From Saprospiraceae bacterium (GTDB lineage: Bacteria > Bacteroidota > Bacteroidia > Chitinophagales > Saprospiraceae), in contig JAEUUT010000222.1 of the NCBI GenBank assembly GCA_016787415.1, positions 1-64,000 on the forward strand: a stretch of DNA of 64,000 nucleotides. The letters run 5' to 3'. The position numbers and the translations under genes were made by a program. The stretch's first letter is position 1; every line of letters starts with the position of its first letter. This document shows, one piece after another, positions 1 to 8,852 of this stretch. The notes beneath the pieces are model-generated. The model saw only the letters and a program-made list of their open reading frames with translations, was not told the origin of the DNA and made no database searches.

Positions 1-147
1 GGAGCAGAAAACCGTCTTTTGTCGGTATGCTGCGGCTATTTTCTCGGCAATAGCCTCCGGCTATTCCCTCCAAAATAAGCCTTGCCTGCCAACAAAATCC
101 GCTCTTTCTGCCCTCGACAAATTAACTCAAACAACTTCTAAAATTTG

Positions 148-194
148 CACCCGTAGCAACAAGACATCAGTCTTCTGCTACGGGTGTTTTTTTT
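148..194 (+). terminator. Hairpin terminator overlapping the mscL stop codon
   Basis: An 11-bp perfect stem (CACCCGTAGCA at 148-158 with TGCTACGGGTG at 176-186) encloses an inner 5-bp stem (AAGAC/GTCTT) and is followed on the + strand by eight T (187-194). This is a typical intrinsic terminator for a rightward gene left of the window. The right arm contains the mscL stop codon, so it also sits at the 3' end of mscL. Bases 1-147 hold no gene I can support. Confidence 0.75.
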
Positions 195-549
195 CCTTTA
201 TCAAATCGCGTATTTCCGTCAGCAAAGTTTCTGTAGGAGAGGGAGGTGCCTGTGCGCTCATGCCGGGATGACGGCCGAGCAAACGAAGTAAGAAAAACAG
301 CGCGACGCCTATCAAGGTGAAGTCAAATACAGCCTGAATAAAAGAGCCGTACTCAACACTAACGCCCCATAAATAGAATGTAAGTTTTTCAAAATTAACA
401 CCGCCCAGCGCGATGCCCAGCACTGGCATAAATATTTTGTCAACCAGCGCTGTCACAATTTTTCCAAAAGCAGAACCGATGATTACTCCGACAGCCAATT
501 CAACTACGCTCCCTCTCATCAAAAATCCTTTTAATTCCTGTAGTAACAT
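178..549 (-). CDS. mscL: Large-conductance mechanosensitive channel MscL
   Basis: A 123-residue protein, close to the usual MscL length of 120-150. It forms the homopentameric inner-membrane pore that opens under membrane tension to release solutes on hypo-osmotic shock. The N-terminal amphipathic helix (LQELKGFLMRGSVVELAVGV) leads into TM1 (about residues 13-42, with the Gly/Ala-rich pore segment VIIGSAFGKIV). A short periplasmic loop follows, then TM2 (about 68-92) and a charged C-terminal helix (TEIRDLIKEKK). The stop codon lies inside a strong hairpin. The gene appears monocistronic, separated by 67 bases from the kinase gene on the same strand. Confidence 0.95.
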   Translation of the reverse strand: MLLQELKGFLMRGSVVELAVGVIIGSAFGKIVTALVDKIFMPVLGIALGGVNFEKLTFYLWGVSVEYGSFIQAVFDFTLIGVALFFLLRLLGRHPGMSAQAPPSPTETLLTEIRDLIKEKKHP

Positions 550-616
550 TCCCGAGAAATATTGGTGAACCTGCGGTCCAAAAAATGGCTGCCAAAATCT
601 TCTTGGGGATTTATTT

Positions 617-1168
617 CTACAACTTTATCACCATTTCTATCAATTCTTTCACCGGGTAATCAATTTCAATCTGCTGAGTAATACAAGGAAGTGCAGCAAA
701 CCACTCCAGTTCTTTGTTGCGAGAACGAATATTGTCGCTCGCATGGTCGTATGCCGCAGCCCAGGCCTGAAATTTTTCATAAACAACATGCAAGTCGCCG
801 CCGGGAGCAATACGTTCAGCACCGTAACGCAGTGTTTCCCGTGCTTCAATGCGTGCGGTGCGCATTGGTGCTGGCAACCATAAGTACACTACTTTATCGA
901 AACGAGGAACAAACACGTCGCCCCAGCCACACAGAGAACCGCTGAGCACCCAACGATCGGCAGCATCCAGATCGCGTGTCAGCAGTTGTCGGCGGTGTTC
1001 CGGATTGCGGCGGCGTTTGTATGGCAGCGCATCTTCTGTAAACCAGTGGTAATCATCGGTGTCGAAATGGGCGTATCCAAGATGTGCAGCCAGCGCCTTG
1101 CCCAGCGTTGTAACGCCAGAGCCGGGCGCCCCGAAAATATGGATGCGTTGAAATGCCGAATCACTCAT
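617..1168 (-). CDS. Small P-loop nucleotide kinase-like protein
   Basis: The start is placed at MSDSAFQRIHIFGAPGSGVT because homology-like sequence begins there and this ATG overlaps the end of the upstream protease gene by 8 bases (ATGAGTGA), a normal translational-coupling arrangement. That gives about 183 residues. A glycine-rich P-loop (GAPGSGVTTLG) near residue 13 and a DTDDYHW segment near residue 36 resemble adenylate/shikimate-kinase-like proteins that bind a nucleotide and a small second substrate. The usual Walker A lysine is replaced by valine (GSGVTT instead of GSGKTT), a variant seen in some kinase-like families, so activity cannot be assumed. The substrate is unknown. Confidence 0.75.
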   Translation of the reverse strand: MSDSAFQRIHIFGAPGSGVTTLGKALAAHLGYAHFDTDDYHWFTEDALPYKRRRNPEHRRQLLTRDLDAADRWVLSGSLCGWGDVFVPRFDKVVYLWLPAPMRTARIEARETLRYGAERIAPGGDLHVVYEKFQAWAAAYDHASDNIRSRNKELEWFAALPCITQQIEIDYPVKELIEMVIKL

Positions 1169-2597
1169 TTTTTCTAAACCGATAGGAGTATAAATCCGGC
1201 TCGCCTTCGTAGTAACCGTCAAGAGAAAGACTGTTGTAAGCATTTTTGATGGCTTCAACGGCTTCTGCTGCACTCGACACCCGGTCGCCGTTGACACTCG
1301 TAATCACAAAGCCTGGTTGCATATTGGTATCAAAAACAATACTTCCCCGGCGAATACTTGTCACAATGGCGCCACCTTTTATTCGAATCGTTCGGCGTTC
1401 GTCCGATGTCAGGTCGCGCACAGCCATACCCAATTCTTCCTCCAGTTCATTTCCCTGAATTTTGCTGACTACAACATTGTTGTTGCCATCTTTAAGGGTA
1501 AGTGAAATGCGGTTTTTCCTCCCTTTTCTCCAGTATTCCAGCGCCACCTGGTCGCCGGGGCGGTAACGACCTACATGCTCCTGCAATTCCGAGGTGCTGC
1601 GAACAGGCGTCCCGTTCAAACCGATAATGACGTCGCCTTCTTCGAGGCCAGCATCCGAAGCGGCACCGGATTTTGCGATCCTGTTAACCAGCACGCCTTC
1701 TGCATTTGGAAGCCCAATTTCGAGGGAGGTTTCACTGTCGAGGTCCTGAATGCCTACGCCCAGGTAGGCCCTTTGTACTTTGCCAAATTCTTTCAGGTCA
1801 CGCAGTATTTTTTGTACGAGGTTGGAAGGAACCGCAAATGAATATCCTTCATAACTTCCTGATTCTGTAATAATTGCTGTGTTAATTCCTACAAGTTCCC
1901 CTGCGGTATTTACAAGCGCACCACCGCTGTTTCCAGGATTTACAGCAGCATCTGTCTGAATAAATGATTCAATGCTTGCGCCTCCACCCAGGATATTGAT
2001 ATTGCGTCCTTTGGCGCTTACGATACCCGCTGTAACAGTACTTTCCAGGTTGAAAGGATTGCCTACGGCCAATACCCACTCTCCAACGTGAATAGAATCG
2101 CTGTTGCCAAATACGAGAAAAGGCAGGCTTATTTCCTGAATTTTTAGAAGCGCAATGTCTGTGGATGGATCCGAGCCAACCAGTTTGGCTTTGTAGGTGC
2201 GTTTATCGGAAAGCGTCACTTTAATATCGTTGCTTCTTTCTACCACATGGTGGTTGGTAACGATATAACCATCGGGCGACATAATGACCCCGGAGCCGGA
2301 TGAGCCTGTGAGCGCTCCTCCGCCCCAAATACTGCTACCTGTTTCCAGCAAAGCACGAATGTTTACCACCGCGGGAGTGGCGATGGAGGCCGATTCCGTA
2401 AAATTAGTAGGAGCAGAAGAAGTAAACTGCCCATTGGTACGGGCATTCAACAACTTATCAACCAAACCGGCATACCTTGCTTCACCGTCTTCGCCATTCC
2501 ATACGACGCGGTGCGGCTGGAAAAACTGGGCATACATCCATACGGATAATATGGAACTTGCTACACAGACAATAGCAAGAGGCAAATATTTTCTCAT
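1161..2597 (-). CDS. DegP/HtrA-type periplasmic serine protease
   Basis: A 478-residue envelope protease of the trypsin-like DegP/DegQ family, which degrades or refolds misfolded periplasmic proteins. An N-terminal hydrophobic segment (about residues 5-26) acts as signal or anchor. The protease domain shows the catalytic triad: His117 in TNHHVV, Asp147 in DPSTDIALL and Ser224 in NPGNSGGAL. A PDZ domain follows (about 270-370, YLGVGIQ...GLEEGDVIIGLNG). A second, weaker PDZ-like segment is at the C terminus (IRRGSIVFDTNMQPGFVITS). The downstream kinase gene overlaps its last codons. The divergent dapF gene starts 280 bases upstream. Confidence 0.93.
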   Translation of the reverse strand: MRKYLPLAIVCVASSILSVWMYAQFFQPHRVVWNGEDGEARYAGLVDKLLNARTNGQFTSSAPTNFTESASIATPAVVNIRALLETGSSIWGGGALTGSSGSGVIMSPDGYIVTNHHVVERSNDIKVTLSDKRTYKAKLVGSDPSTDIALLKIQEISLPFLVFGNSDSIHVGEWVLAVGNPFNLESTVTAGIVSAKGRNINILGGGASIESFIQTDAAVNPGNSGGALVNTAGELVGINTAIITESGSYEGYSFAVPSNLVQKILRDLKEFGKVQRAYLGVGIQDLDSETSLEIGLPNAEGVLVNRIAKSGAASDAGLEEGDVIIGLNGTPVRSTSELQEHVGRYRPGDQVALEYWRKGRKNRISLTLKDGNNNVVVSKIQGNELEEELGMAVRDLTSDERRTIRIKGGAIVTSIRRGSIVFDTNMQPGFVITSVNGDRVSSAAEAVEAIKNAYNSLSLDGYYEGEPDLYSYRFRKNE

Positions 2598-2876
2598 AGC
2601 ACTTGTATTGTTAAAAGGGATATCCCAGAGTACTAAAATTTAACCTGCTGCTGATTGATTAAAACCATTTTTGTCCTTTTGCATTTCTAAGAGCATCTTT
2701 CAATAACTTTAGGAACGTAAAATTGGACAGTCGCAAACGCAAATAGTTCAGCATTCATGACGTTTCTGACCTTTCTTAACTTTTCTTAACAAAGTTTTTT
2801 GAAATTGGAAACCCACAACATGCCCGGAGCACAGCAATTTTGACCCGGCAAAAGATTTGCCAAAACTACAAACAAA
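2598..2876. promoter_or_regulatory. Divergent intergenic region between the protease gene and dapF
   Basis: A 279-base AT-rich region between two divergently transcribed genes. It must hold promoters for both, but no exact TAnnTTTG box stands out on either strand and no ORF is convincing. A direct repeat of TTCTTAAC occurs near 2774-2790. Nothing else is supportable. Confidence 0.4.
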
Positions 2877-3695
2877 ATGAAATTCTGGAAATATCAAGGC
2901 GCAGGAAACGACTTTATCATGCTGGATCAACGCATGCGCCATACAATTACCCGTTCTGACACCCAATTGATCGAACACTTATGCGACCGCCGGTTCGGCA
3001 TTGGCGCCGATGGACTGATTCTGCTCCAGGAAAAAGAAGGATATGACTTTGAAATGGTGTATTTCAATGCCGATGGCAAAGAAAGCACCATGTGCGGCAA
3101 CGGAGGGCGGTGTATTGCGGCCTTTGCCCACCATTTGGGCCTGGTTGGAGGAACCTGTCGTTTCGTCGCCATCGACGGCCCGCATGATGCCATTATCAAG
3201 GCGCAGGAAGATACATACAAACCTGTTTGGGTAGAATTGTGCATGAAGGATGTTGAAAAAATTGAACGACAGTCCGAAGCATTTGTGCTGGATACCGGAT
3301 CGCCGCACTACGTTCGGTTTACGGACCACCTCGATCAAAAAGACATGGTAGCAGAAGGGCGTGCCGTGCGTTACTCGGATGCATTTCAGGCCTCTGGAAT
3401 CAATGTCAATTTGGTAGAAAAAAAGGCAGATGGCCTTCATATTCGTACCTATGAACGAGGGGTGGAAGACGAAACCCTTGCCTGCGGAACAGGGGTCACA
3501 GCGGCCGCATTATCAAGCATGGCAAATTCGCACGCCTCAGCCGGAATGATAGAAGTGCCTGTTTTTGCAAAAGGGGGACAATTGTCTGTGCGATTCATCT
3601 CTCATGATAATGGTCACTTTTCAGATATTTGGCTTTGTGGGCCAGCCCAGCAGGTATTTTGGGGCGAATGGCCTGATATACCTTTTAATCGTTAA
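2877..3695 (+). CDS. dapF: Diaminopimelate epimerase
   Basis: A 272-residue cytoplasmic enzyme that interconverts LL- and meso-diaminopimelate by a two-base mechanism in lysine and peptidoglycan synthesis. The two catalytic cysteines are visible: Cys73 in ESTMCGNGGRC and Cys203 in ETLACGTGV. The N-terminal FWKYQGAGNDFIMLD segment is family-typical. The ATG at 2877 gives the canonical N terminus. It is the first gene of a rightward run; the next gene follows 40 bases downstream. Confidence 0.96.
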   Translation: MKFWKYQGAGNDFIMLDQRMRHTITRSDTQLIEHLCDRRFGIGADGLILLQEKEGYDFEMVYFNADGKESTMCGNGGRCIAAFAHHLGLVGGTCRFVAIDGPHDAIIKAQEDTYKPVWVELCMKDVEKIERQSEAFVLDTGSPHYVRFTDHLDQKDMVAEGRAVRYSDAFQASGINVNLVEKKADGLHIRTYERGVEDETLACGTGVTAAALSSMANSHASAGMIEVPVFAKGGQLSVRFISHDNGHFSDIWLCGPAQQVFWGEWPDIPFNR

Positions 3696-3735
3696 TATCC
3701 CCAGATTGCGCTCTAACTTACTTACACCATTTTGC

Positions 3736-4917
3736 ATGATGAAATACCTTCTTTTAACAATTTGCCTTCCAATATTTACGCTCCGCGTCGCTGCGCAAAC
3801 AGAAGAAATAAAGTTTGCATCCAGAGGAGAACAGATAAATGCCGTCCGAAAAGAACTGATTCATTCATTTCTGGAGGAAGATTATGTAAGTGCTGGTTTG
3901 TGGACAGACTCCCTGCACAACCTGGAAAACCTGGAATACACAGGTTTGGTATGGGACGAAAGATGGTTGCTTTATTACTGGACCGGCTCCTACGGAAATC
4001 TTTTTGAGGAGGTAGCGCAATTTAACGAGACACAACGCGCTATCGACGACCTCAAAAATCAGCCACAAGCCGACAGTTTGTTTGAATGGCTGGATCATAC
4101 TTTGTATGAGCGTCGCTTCGATCAGTTTCAAAATATCCAGAAAGCATTTCTCAACGAAGAAGAAAAAGCCTTCGCGACCCTCCTGCTTGAATACCTGCTT
4201 CGACTTGATCACGACGAGGCGGAATGGGCTTCCCGGCTGGAAGCGTTTATAAAACACTATCCCGATTCCCGATTTAACACCTATGTTGCTTACATAAAGC
4301 CGCATGTGAAAAAGAAAAGTGCTGGGCCCGGGAAAAACGGCTTCGCAGTTGATTTTCTGCTCACACAAAGCAACTGGCGCGATCAACTGGAGCGAACGCT
4401 ACGCCCCGGTTACGGTATAGATTTCGGATTGGGCCTTTGGCACCAGCGCTGGAATTACATGCTTCGACTGGCAATAACGGGCCAAAAACTGGGACGGGAT
4501 ATTGAAAACAACCCCGACGATATTTGGCCCAAAGGAGAATCTTCCAGTTTTTTTGCTCCATCGTTTGATGTGGGATATGACATTATCAACAAGCGCAAGT
4601 TTCGCTGCACACCCATGATCGGGGGCGGACTTGCCCTGATTCGACCCAGTACTACCGAGGATGAAGACGGTAATTCGGTGAGCGAATATCCTACCTTCAG
4701 TTTTACAAGCGGAATGCTCGATGCAGCAGTCAACCTGGATGTAAAACTACATACCATCAAAGATGGCGATGTATTTGACCGCCCGCTATCGGATGCTTCT
4801 TACGGCGCCATTCGGGTTCGTTTTGGTTACAGGTGGATGAATTTGGGCAAATCAAATCACGTATTGGATGGCAATATGTTTTTCTTTGCTGTCGGTTACA
4901 GCATGTTGATGCGTTGA
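3736..4917 (+). CDS. Secreted protein with a probable C-terminal outer-membrane barrel
   Basis: The open frame extends upstream into dapF, but the ATG at 3736 starts a clean signal peptide (MKYLLLTICLPIFTLRVAAQ), so translation is placed there, giving 393 residues. The first half after the signal is helical and charged, with many Glu/Asp/Trp. The second half (about residues 210-393) alternates aromatic and glycine-rich strands (GYGIDFGLGLWHQRWNYMLR, FRFGYRWMNLG-like) typical of a small outer-membrane beta-barrel. I do not recognise a named family. It sits between dapF and an unknown gene that starts 11 bases after its stop, so co-transcription is likely. Confidence 0.7.
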   Translation: MMKYLLLTICLPIFTLRVAAQTEEIKFASRGEQINAVRKELIHSFLEEDYVSAGLWTDSLHNLENLEYTGLVWDERWLLYYWTGSYGNLFEEVAQFNETQRAIDDLKNQPQADSLFEWLDHTLYERRFDQFQNIQKAFLNEEEKAFATLLLEYLLRLDHDEAEWASRLEAFIKHYPDSRFNTYVAYIKPHVKKKSAGPGKNGFAVDFLLTQSNWRDQLERTLRPGYGIDFGLGLWHQRWNYMLRLAITGQKLGRDIENNPDDIWPKGESSSFFAPSFDVGYDIINKRKFRCTPMIGGGLALIRPSTTEDEDGNSVSEYPTFSFTSGMLDAAVNLDVKLHTIKDGDVFDRPLSDASYGAIRVRFGYRWMNLGKSNHVLDGNMFFFAVGYSMLMR

Positions 4918-4928
4918 GCCGCTTGCTT

Positions 4929-5915
4929 ATGCCCGATTCAAACTTTACATCAGCGTACAACACACCGCACAACTGGCTTTCCGACCTGCAACCGATATTC
5001 GCTGCCCAGCAATCATGGGAAAGCGGCGCGTATCGCCAGCTGCGTATGGCGCATCTTTTGTATCATTCGGACACGCCGTTTGTAATTGCCTGTGGCGCCA
5101 GTTCATTAGCCGAGCACATCCGGGTTTTCAGGATTACGCCTGGTGTTATTACCCGGCTTGGGCAAGTAACGGATACACAGGGGCGTTCCCTGTTTCGCGA
5201 AAGTTTTTTGAATCACCTCCAACGCCTGAAATTGAGGGTACAGGTGAATATGCCTTTGGAGGGTTCATTGCTTTTGCCAGGGGCTCCCATAGGAACTGTT
5301 TATGGCCCTGATTTACAAATTCATTTGATGGAATCTGCGTTCAGGGTGCTGGTATGGGCACAAACGCACAGGGCCACACAGACTGCCTGGTTGCGTTGGC
5401 AGCATAACAATCTGATGGAAGAAGAAACGCCGCCACCACCTGCGTTTCCGCCGAATGCAACCGGCTGGAATATCAGGGCTGCCTATATTGGAGGTGCATC
5501 TGCCGATGAGATACTTGAAAATATGCACCTTCCAGTCCGCCCGATGTCGGCACAAGAGGGTATTGGATATATTGAAAAAAGTGCAGAAGACCCAATGGTG
5601 CAAATCAGGCGCCTTTTCAAAGGCGAGCAGCCGCTGGCAGATATGTGGTTGAGCAAGCAGGATGAAGAAACTGCAAGTGACAGCAAAAATCGCTCCTGGT
5701 TACGAGAAACATCAAGCGGGCAAGTAAGGGAAATATCCATGACCCGATTTCAAAATTTGTATCAGCCTGTGCTGGTGAAGGGGCACCCTGCATTGCCAGT
5801 ACAACGACTGGCTTATTTGCGTCAGCGCACCCTCAAGCAATTGAAACTGTTTCGTGATACCGGAATAGAAAATTATCCCTTTGGGTGGGCAGCCACCCAG
5901 GCAGACATGTTATGA
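4929..5915 (+). CDS. Conserved-looking protein of unknown function
   Basis: Starting at MPDSNFTSAYNTPHNWLSDL (ATG 4929, 11 bases after the preceding stop), this is a 328-residue soluble protein with no signal peptide or membrane segment. It is rich in Arg, Gln and Trp. A proline-rich stretch (EEETPPPPAFPPNATGW) divides two halves. The last codons overlap hemF by ATGA (5912-5915), so the two are translationally coupled. I cannot assign a family. Position immediately before hemF is the only functional clue. Confidence 0.65.
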   Translation: MPDSNFTSAYNTPHNWLSDLQPIFAAQQSWESGAYRQLRMAHLLYHSDTPFVIACGASSLAEHIRVFRITPGVITRLGQVTDTQGRSLFRESFLNHLQRLKLRVQVNMPLEGSLLLPGAPIGTVYGPDLQIHLMESAFRVLVWAQTHRATQTAWLRWQHNNLMEEETPPPPAFPPNATGWNIRAAYIGGASADEILENMHLPVRPMSAQEGIGYIEKSAEDPMVQIRRLFKGEQPLADMWLSKQDEETASDSKNRSWLRETSSGQVREISMTRFQNLYQPVLVKGHPALPVQRLAYLRQRTLKQLKLFRDTGIENYPFGWAATQADML

Positions 5916-6808
5916 CTATGCTTACAAAGGAATTCATTGCAGAACAGTTCCGCAGCCTGCAAGACGACATTTGCCGTCAACTGGAAGCCGCAGATGGCGG
6001 CGGCCGATTTATGGAGGACAACTGGCAACGCCCCGAAGGTGGAGGCGGTCGCAGCAGGGTACTGGAAGGCACTACCATTGAAAAAGGCGGCGTTATGTTC
6101 AGTGCCGTACACGGGCCTTTGCCAGAAGTGACGGCTAAAGCCATGAACTTGCCTCCTACGACTTTCTTTGCAACGGGCGTTTCGATCGTATTGCACCCAC
6201 ACAGCCCGATGGCGCCGATCATTCACATGAACGTTCGATATTTTGAAACCGGAAACGGTCGCTGGTGGTTCGGAGGGGGCATCGATCTGACGCCACATTA
6301 CATTGTGCCGGAAGATGCCCGGTTTTTTCACCAATCATTAAAAAGTACCTGCGACAGGTTTCACGCCGATTTTTATTCAAAATTCAAGTCGAATGCAGAT
6401 GATTATTTTTTCATCAAACACCGACAGGAAACACGCGGTATTGGCGGCATTTTTTTCGATTACCTGGATGAAAATACAGGCCTGGGTCAGGAAGAAATAT
6501 TTCAGTTTACTTATGCAGTAGGCCAAACATTTGCACCCGTTTATACCCAATTGTTGGAGAATGCACAAAACCGTGTCTGGGGCGAGGCAGAAAAGCAATG
6601 GCAGATGCTCCGTCGGGGCCGCTATGTCGAATTCAACCTGGTATGGGATCGTGGCACCAAATTCGGACTTGAAACCAATGGCCGTGTAGAGTCGATTCTG
6701 ATGAGCATGCCGCCAGTCGCCACCTGGGTGTACAATCGGAAACCCGAACCTGGCAGCAAGGAGGCAGAAACACTGGAATTGTTAAAAAAAGGAATCGACT
6801 GGGTTTGA
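5912..6808 (+). CDS. hemF: Oxygen-dependent coproporphyrinogen III oxidase
   Basis: About 298 residues, the usual HemF length. It uses O2 to decarboxylate two propionates of coproporphyrinogen III to vinyl groups in heme synthesis. Family hallmarks are present: FMEDNWQRPEGGGGRSRVL, IHMNVRYFE, WWFGGGIDLTPHY and the C-terminal LMSMPPVATWVY. The start is the ATG at 5912 (MTMLTKEFIAEQ), overlapping the previous stop as ATGA. The longer in-frame start would lie inside the upstream gene. Together with hemE at 37.3 kb it shows a heme pathway able to work aerobically. Confidence 0.96.
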   Translation: MTMLTKEFIAEQFRSLQDDICRQLEAADGGGRFMEDNWQRPEGGGGRSRVLEGTTIEKGGVMFSAVHGPLPEVTAKAMNLPPTTFFATGVSIVLHPHSPMAPIIHMNVRYFETGNGRWWFGGGIDLTPHYIVPEDARFFHQSLKSTCDRFHADFYSKFKSNADDYFFIKHRQETRGIGGIFFDYLDENTGLGQEEIFQFTYAVGQTFAPVYTQLLENAQNRVWGEAEKQWQMLRRGRYVEFNLVWDRGTKFGLETNGRVESILMSMPPVATWVYNRKPEPGSKEAETLELLKKGIDWV

Positions 6809-6872
6809 ACGAACGGGCTTGAATTTCCATAAATTACCCTTCCTTTGCAGTTCTTTTGTGACCTGACTTGCG

Positions 6873-8687
6873 ATGTTTCAACTTCTACGTTTTTACGCAC
6901 CATATAAAAAACTGCTGGCCCTTGCAGTTGTCTGCAACCTGCTGATGTCGGTTTTCATGGTGATCAGCATACCTGTGCTACAACCTTTTTTGCAAATTCT
7001 GTTCAACAGAAACACTTCGGAGCAGCAGTCCCCTACCCTCCCGGCAGGAAGCGGTTTTTCCAGTTTTGAAGCGCAGAGTAAAATGTATTTCAACAGGTTG
7101 ATTGCCGAGCAGGGCCATGAAAAAGCGCTCTTGGTGGTGTGCGCCATGTTGATCCTGGTTTTCCTGGGGAAAAACCTGTTCCGCTATCTTTCCCTGTATT
7201 TTCTTGCGCCCGTAAGAAACGGCATCGTTCGCGATTTTAGGCAAAAAATGGTCAATAAGATGCTGGAATTGCCCCTTTCCTTTTTTTCAAACGAAAGGAA
7301 AGGAGATTTGATGAGTCGTTTCACCTCCGATGTTCAGGAAATCGAATGGAGCATTGTCGGCGTCATGGAAGCCATTGTGCGGGAGCCTATTGTCATATTG
7401 GGTAGCCTGGCCTTTATGGTATATATTTCCCCTTCTCTCACCGTTTTTGTATTCGGCTTGTTGTTGTTCACAGGGTTAATAATTGGGGGTATCGGGCGCA
7501 GTTTGCGCAAGCAGTCGGGTGAAGCACAAACGCGACTGGGGTACATCGTTTCACTAGTGGAGGAAACCCTGGGCGGGCTTCGGATCATCAAGGGTTTCAA
7601 TGCAGAATCATATCAGCGCGAGCGTTTTGCCACCGAAAACAAGGCATACGCTCGTTCGCTCACCCGAATTTATCGCCGTCGGGATGTCGCCTCGCCGCTG
7701 TCAGAGTTTTTGGGCATTTGTGTGGTTTCGGTGCTGCTCTGGTTTGGCGCCCGCCAGGTTTTTTCAGGAACACTTTCAGCCGAGACATTTATTACCTTCC
7801 TGTATGCTTTTTTCAATGTGATCGACCCTGCGAAAGCATTTTCCTCGGCTATCTACAGTATCAGGAAAGGTATGGGAGCGGTGGAGCGCGTGCAGGCGGT
7901 GCTGGATGCCGACCTGGTTATCCGCGACCAGCCGAATGCTGTGGACATCAATAGTTTTCAGGACAAGATTGAGTTTAAAAACGTTTCGTTTCAATATCCG
8001 AATGCCGAACGCCCTGCCTTGATGGAGGTTAGTCTCTCCATTCCAAAGGGAAAAAGAGTAGCGCTCGTAGGTGCATCAGGCGCCGGGAAAAGCACCATAG
8101 CAGACTTATTACCAAGGTTTTATGATGTGAACAGCGGGCAAATAACGATCGATGGCAAGGATATCCGGGATGTACGCACACGCGAACTTCGATCCTTCAT
8201 GGGTATTGTAAGCCAGGAGGCTGTGCTCTTCAATGATACGGTTCGCAACAACATTGCATTTGGAACAGACGGTGTGAGTGATGAAGCCATAATAGCCGCT
8301 GCCAAAGCCGCCAATGCACATGAATTTATTGTTCGTATGCCGGGCGCTTATGATGCTAATATCGGCGACAGAGGCGGAAAACTGAGCGGCGGGCAAAGAC
8401 AACGCCTGACGATTGCACGGGCGTTATTAAAAAATCCACCGATATTAATCCTCGATGAGGCAACGTCTGCCCTCGATTCGGAGTCTGAGCAACTGGTGCA
8501 ACACGCGTTGGAGCGTTTGCTTCAAAACAGAACAGCATTGGTCATCGCGCACCGACTAAGTACTGTACAGGATGCAGATGAAATCATTGTCCTCGACCAG
8601 GGCCGGATTGTAGAACGGGGCACCCATGAAAGTTTAATGCAACAAGGCCAGATATATCGGAAACTGGTTGATTTGCAGGCACTTTGA
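6873..8687 (+). CDS. MsbA-like ABC exporter (fused membrane and ATPase domains)
   Basis: A 604-residue half-transporter that would act as a homodimer in the inner membrane. Six membrane helices occupy about residues 15-320. The ATPase domain follows with Walker A GASGAGKST, Q-loop VSQEAVLF, signature LSGGQRQR, Walker B ILILDEATSALD and switch histidine IAHRLST. Similarity of architecture and the linker suggests the MsbA/lipid-exporter group, which flips lipid A or other lipids. Substrate cannot be fixed from sequence. It starts 64 bases after hemF and may be read from the same transcript. Confidence 0.9.
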   Translation: MFQLLRFYAPYKKLLALAVVCNLLMSVFMVISIPVLQPFLQILFNRNTSEQQSPTLPAGSGFSSFEAQSKMYFNRLIAEQGHEKALLVVCAMLILVFLGKNLFRYLSLYFLAPVRNGIVRDFRQKMVNKMLELPLSFFSNERKGDLMSRFTSDVQEIEWSIVGVMEAIVREPIVILGSLAFMVYISPSLTVFVFGLLLFTGLIIGGIGRSLRKQSGEAQTRLGYIVSLVEETLGGLRIIKGFNAESYQRERFATENKAYARSLTRIYRRRDVASPLSEFLGICVVSVLLWFGARQVFSGTLSAETFITFLYAFFNVIDPAKAFSSAIYSIRKGMGAVERVQAVLDADLVIRDQPNAVDINSFQDKIEFKNVSFQYPNAERPALMEVSLSIPKGKRVALVGASGAGKSTIADLLPRFYDVNSGQITIDGKDIRDVRTRELRSFMGIVSQEAVLFNDTVRNNIAFGTDGVSDEAIIAAAKAANAHEFIVRMPGAYDANIGDRGGKLSGGQRQRLTIARALLKNPPILILDEATSALDSESEQLVQHALERLLQNRTALVIAHRLSTVQDADEIIVLDQGRIVERGTHESLMQQGQIYRKLVDLQAL

Positions 8688-8769
8688 AGACCAGATTTCA
8701 GTCAGTTTAATTTTTTTGATATTGTCGGGCAATTTTCATCGCGAACGTTTTTTGCAGCAAAAACAGACG

Positions 8770-8777
8770 TACCTTTG
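8770..8777 (+). promoter_or_regulatory. Candidate Bacteroidota -7 box (TACCTTTG)
   Basis: TACCTTTG matches TAnnTTTG, the primary-sigma -7 element of Bacteroidota, 75 bases before the T9SS cargo gene at 8853. A TTTG at 8751-8754 could be the -33 element, although the 15-base spacing is short. Confidence 0.45.
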
Positions 8778-8852
8778 AAGCCATTGACAACTGGTTGTTT
8801 TACAAGGTGAAACAACTATTGCATAATCACATTTTTATTCAACAACCATCCG

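Noticed and set aside
1..147. Partial gene at the left edge
   Set aside because: No frame gives a convincing protein; only the terminator at 148-194 hints at a gene further left.
3565..3735. Longer N terminus for the protein at 3736
   Set aside because: It would lie inside dapF and lacks sense; the ATG at 3736 begins a proper signal peptide.
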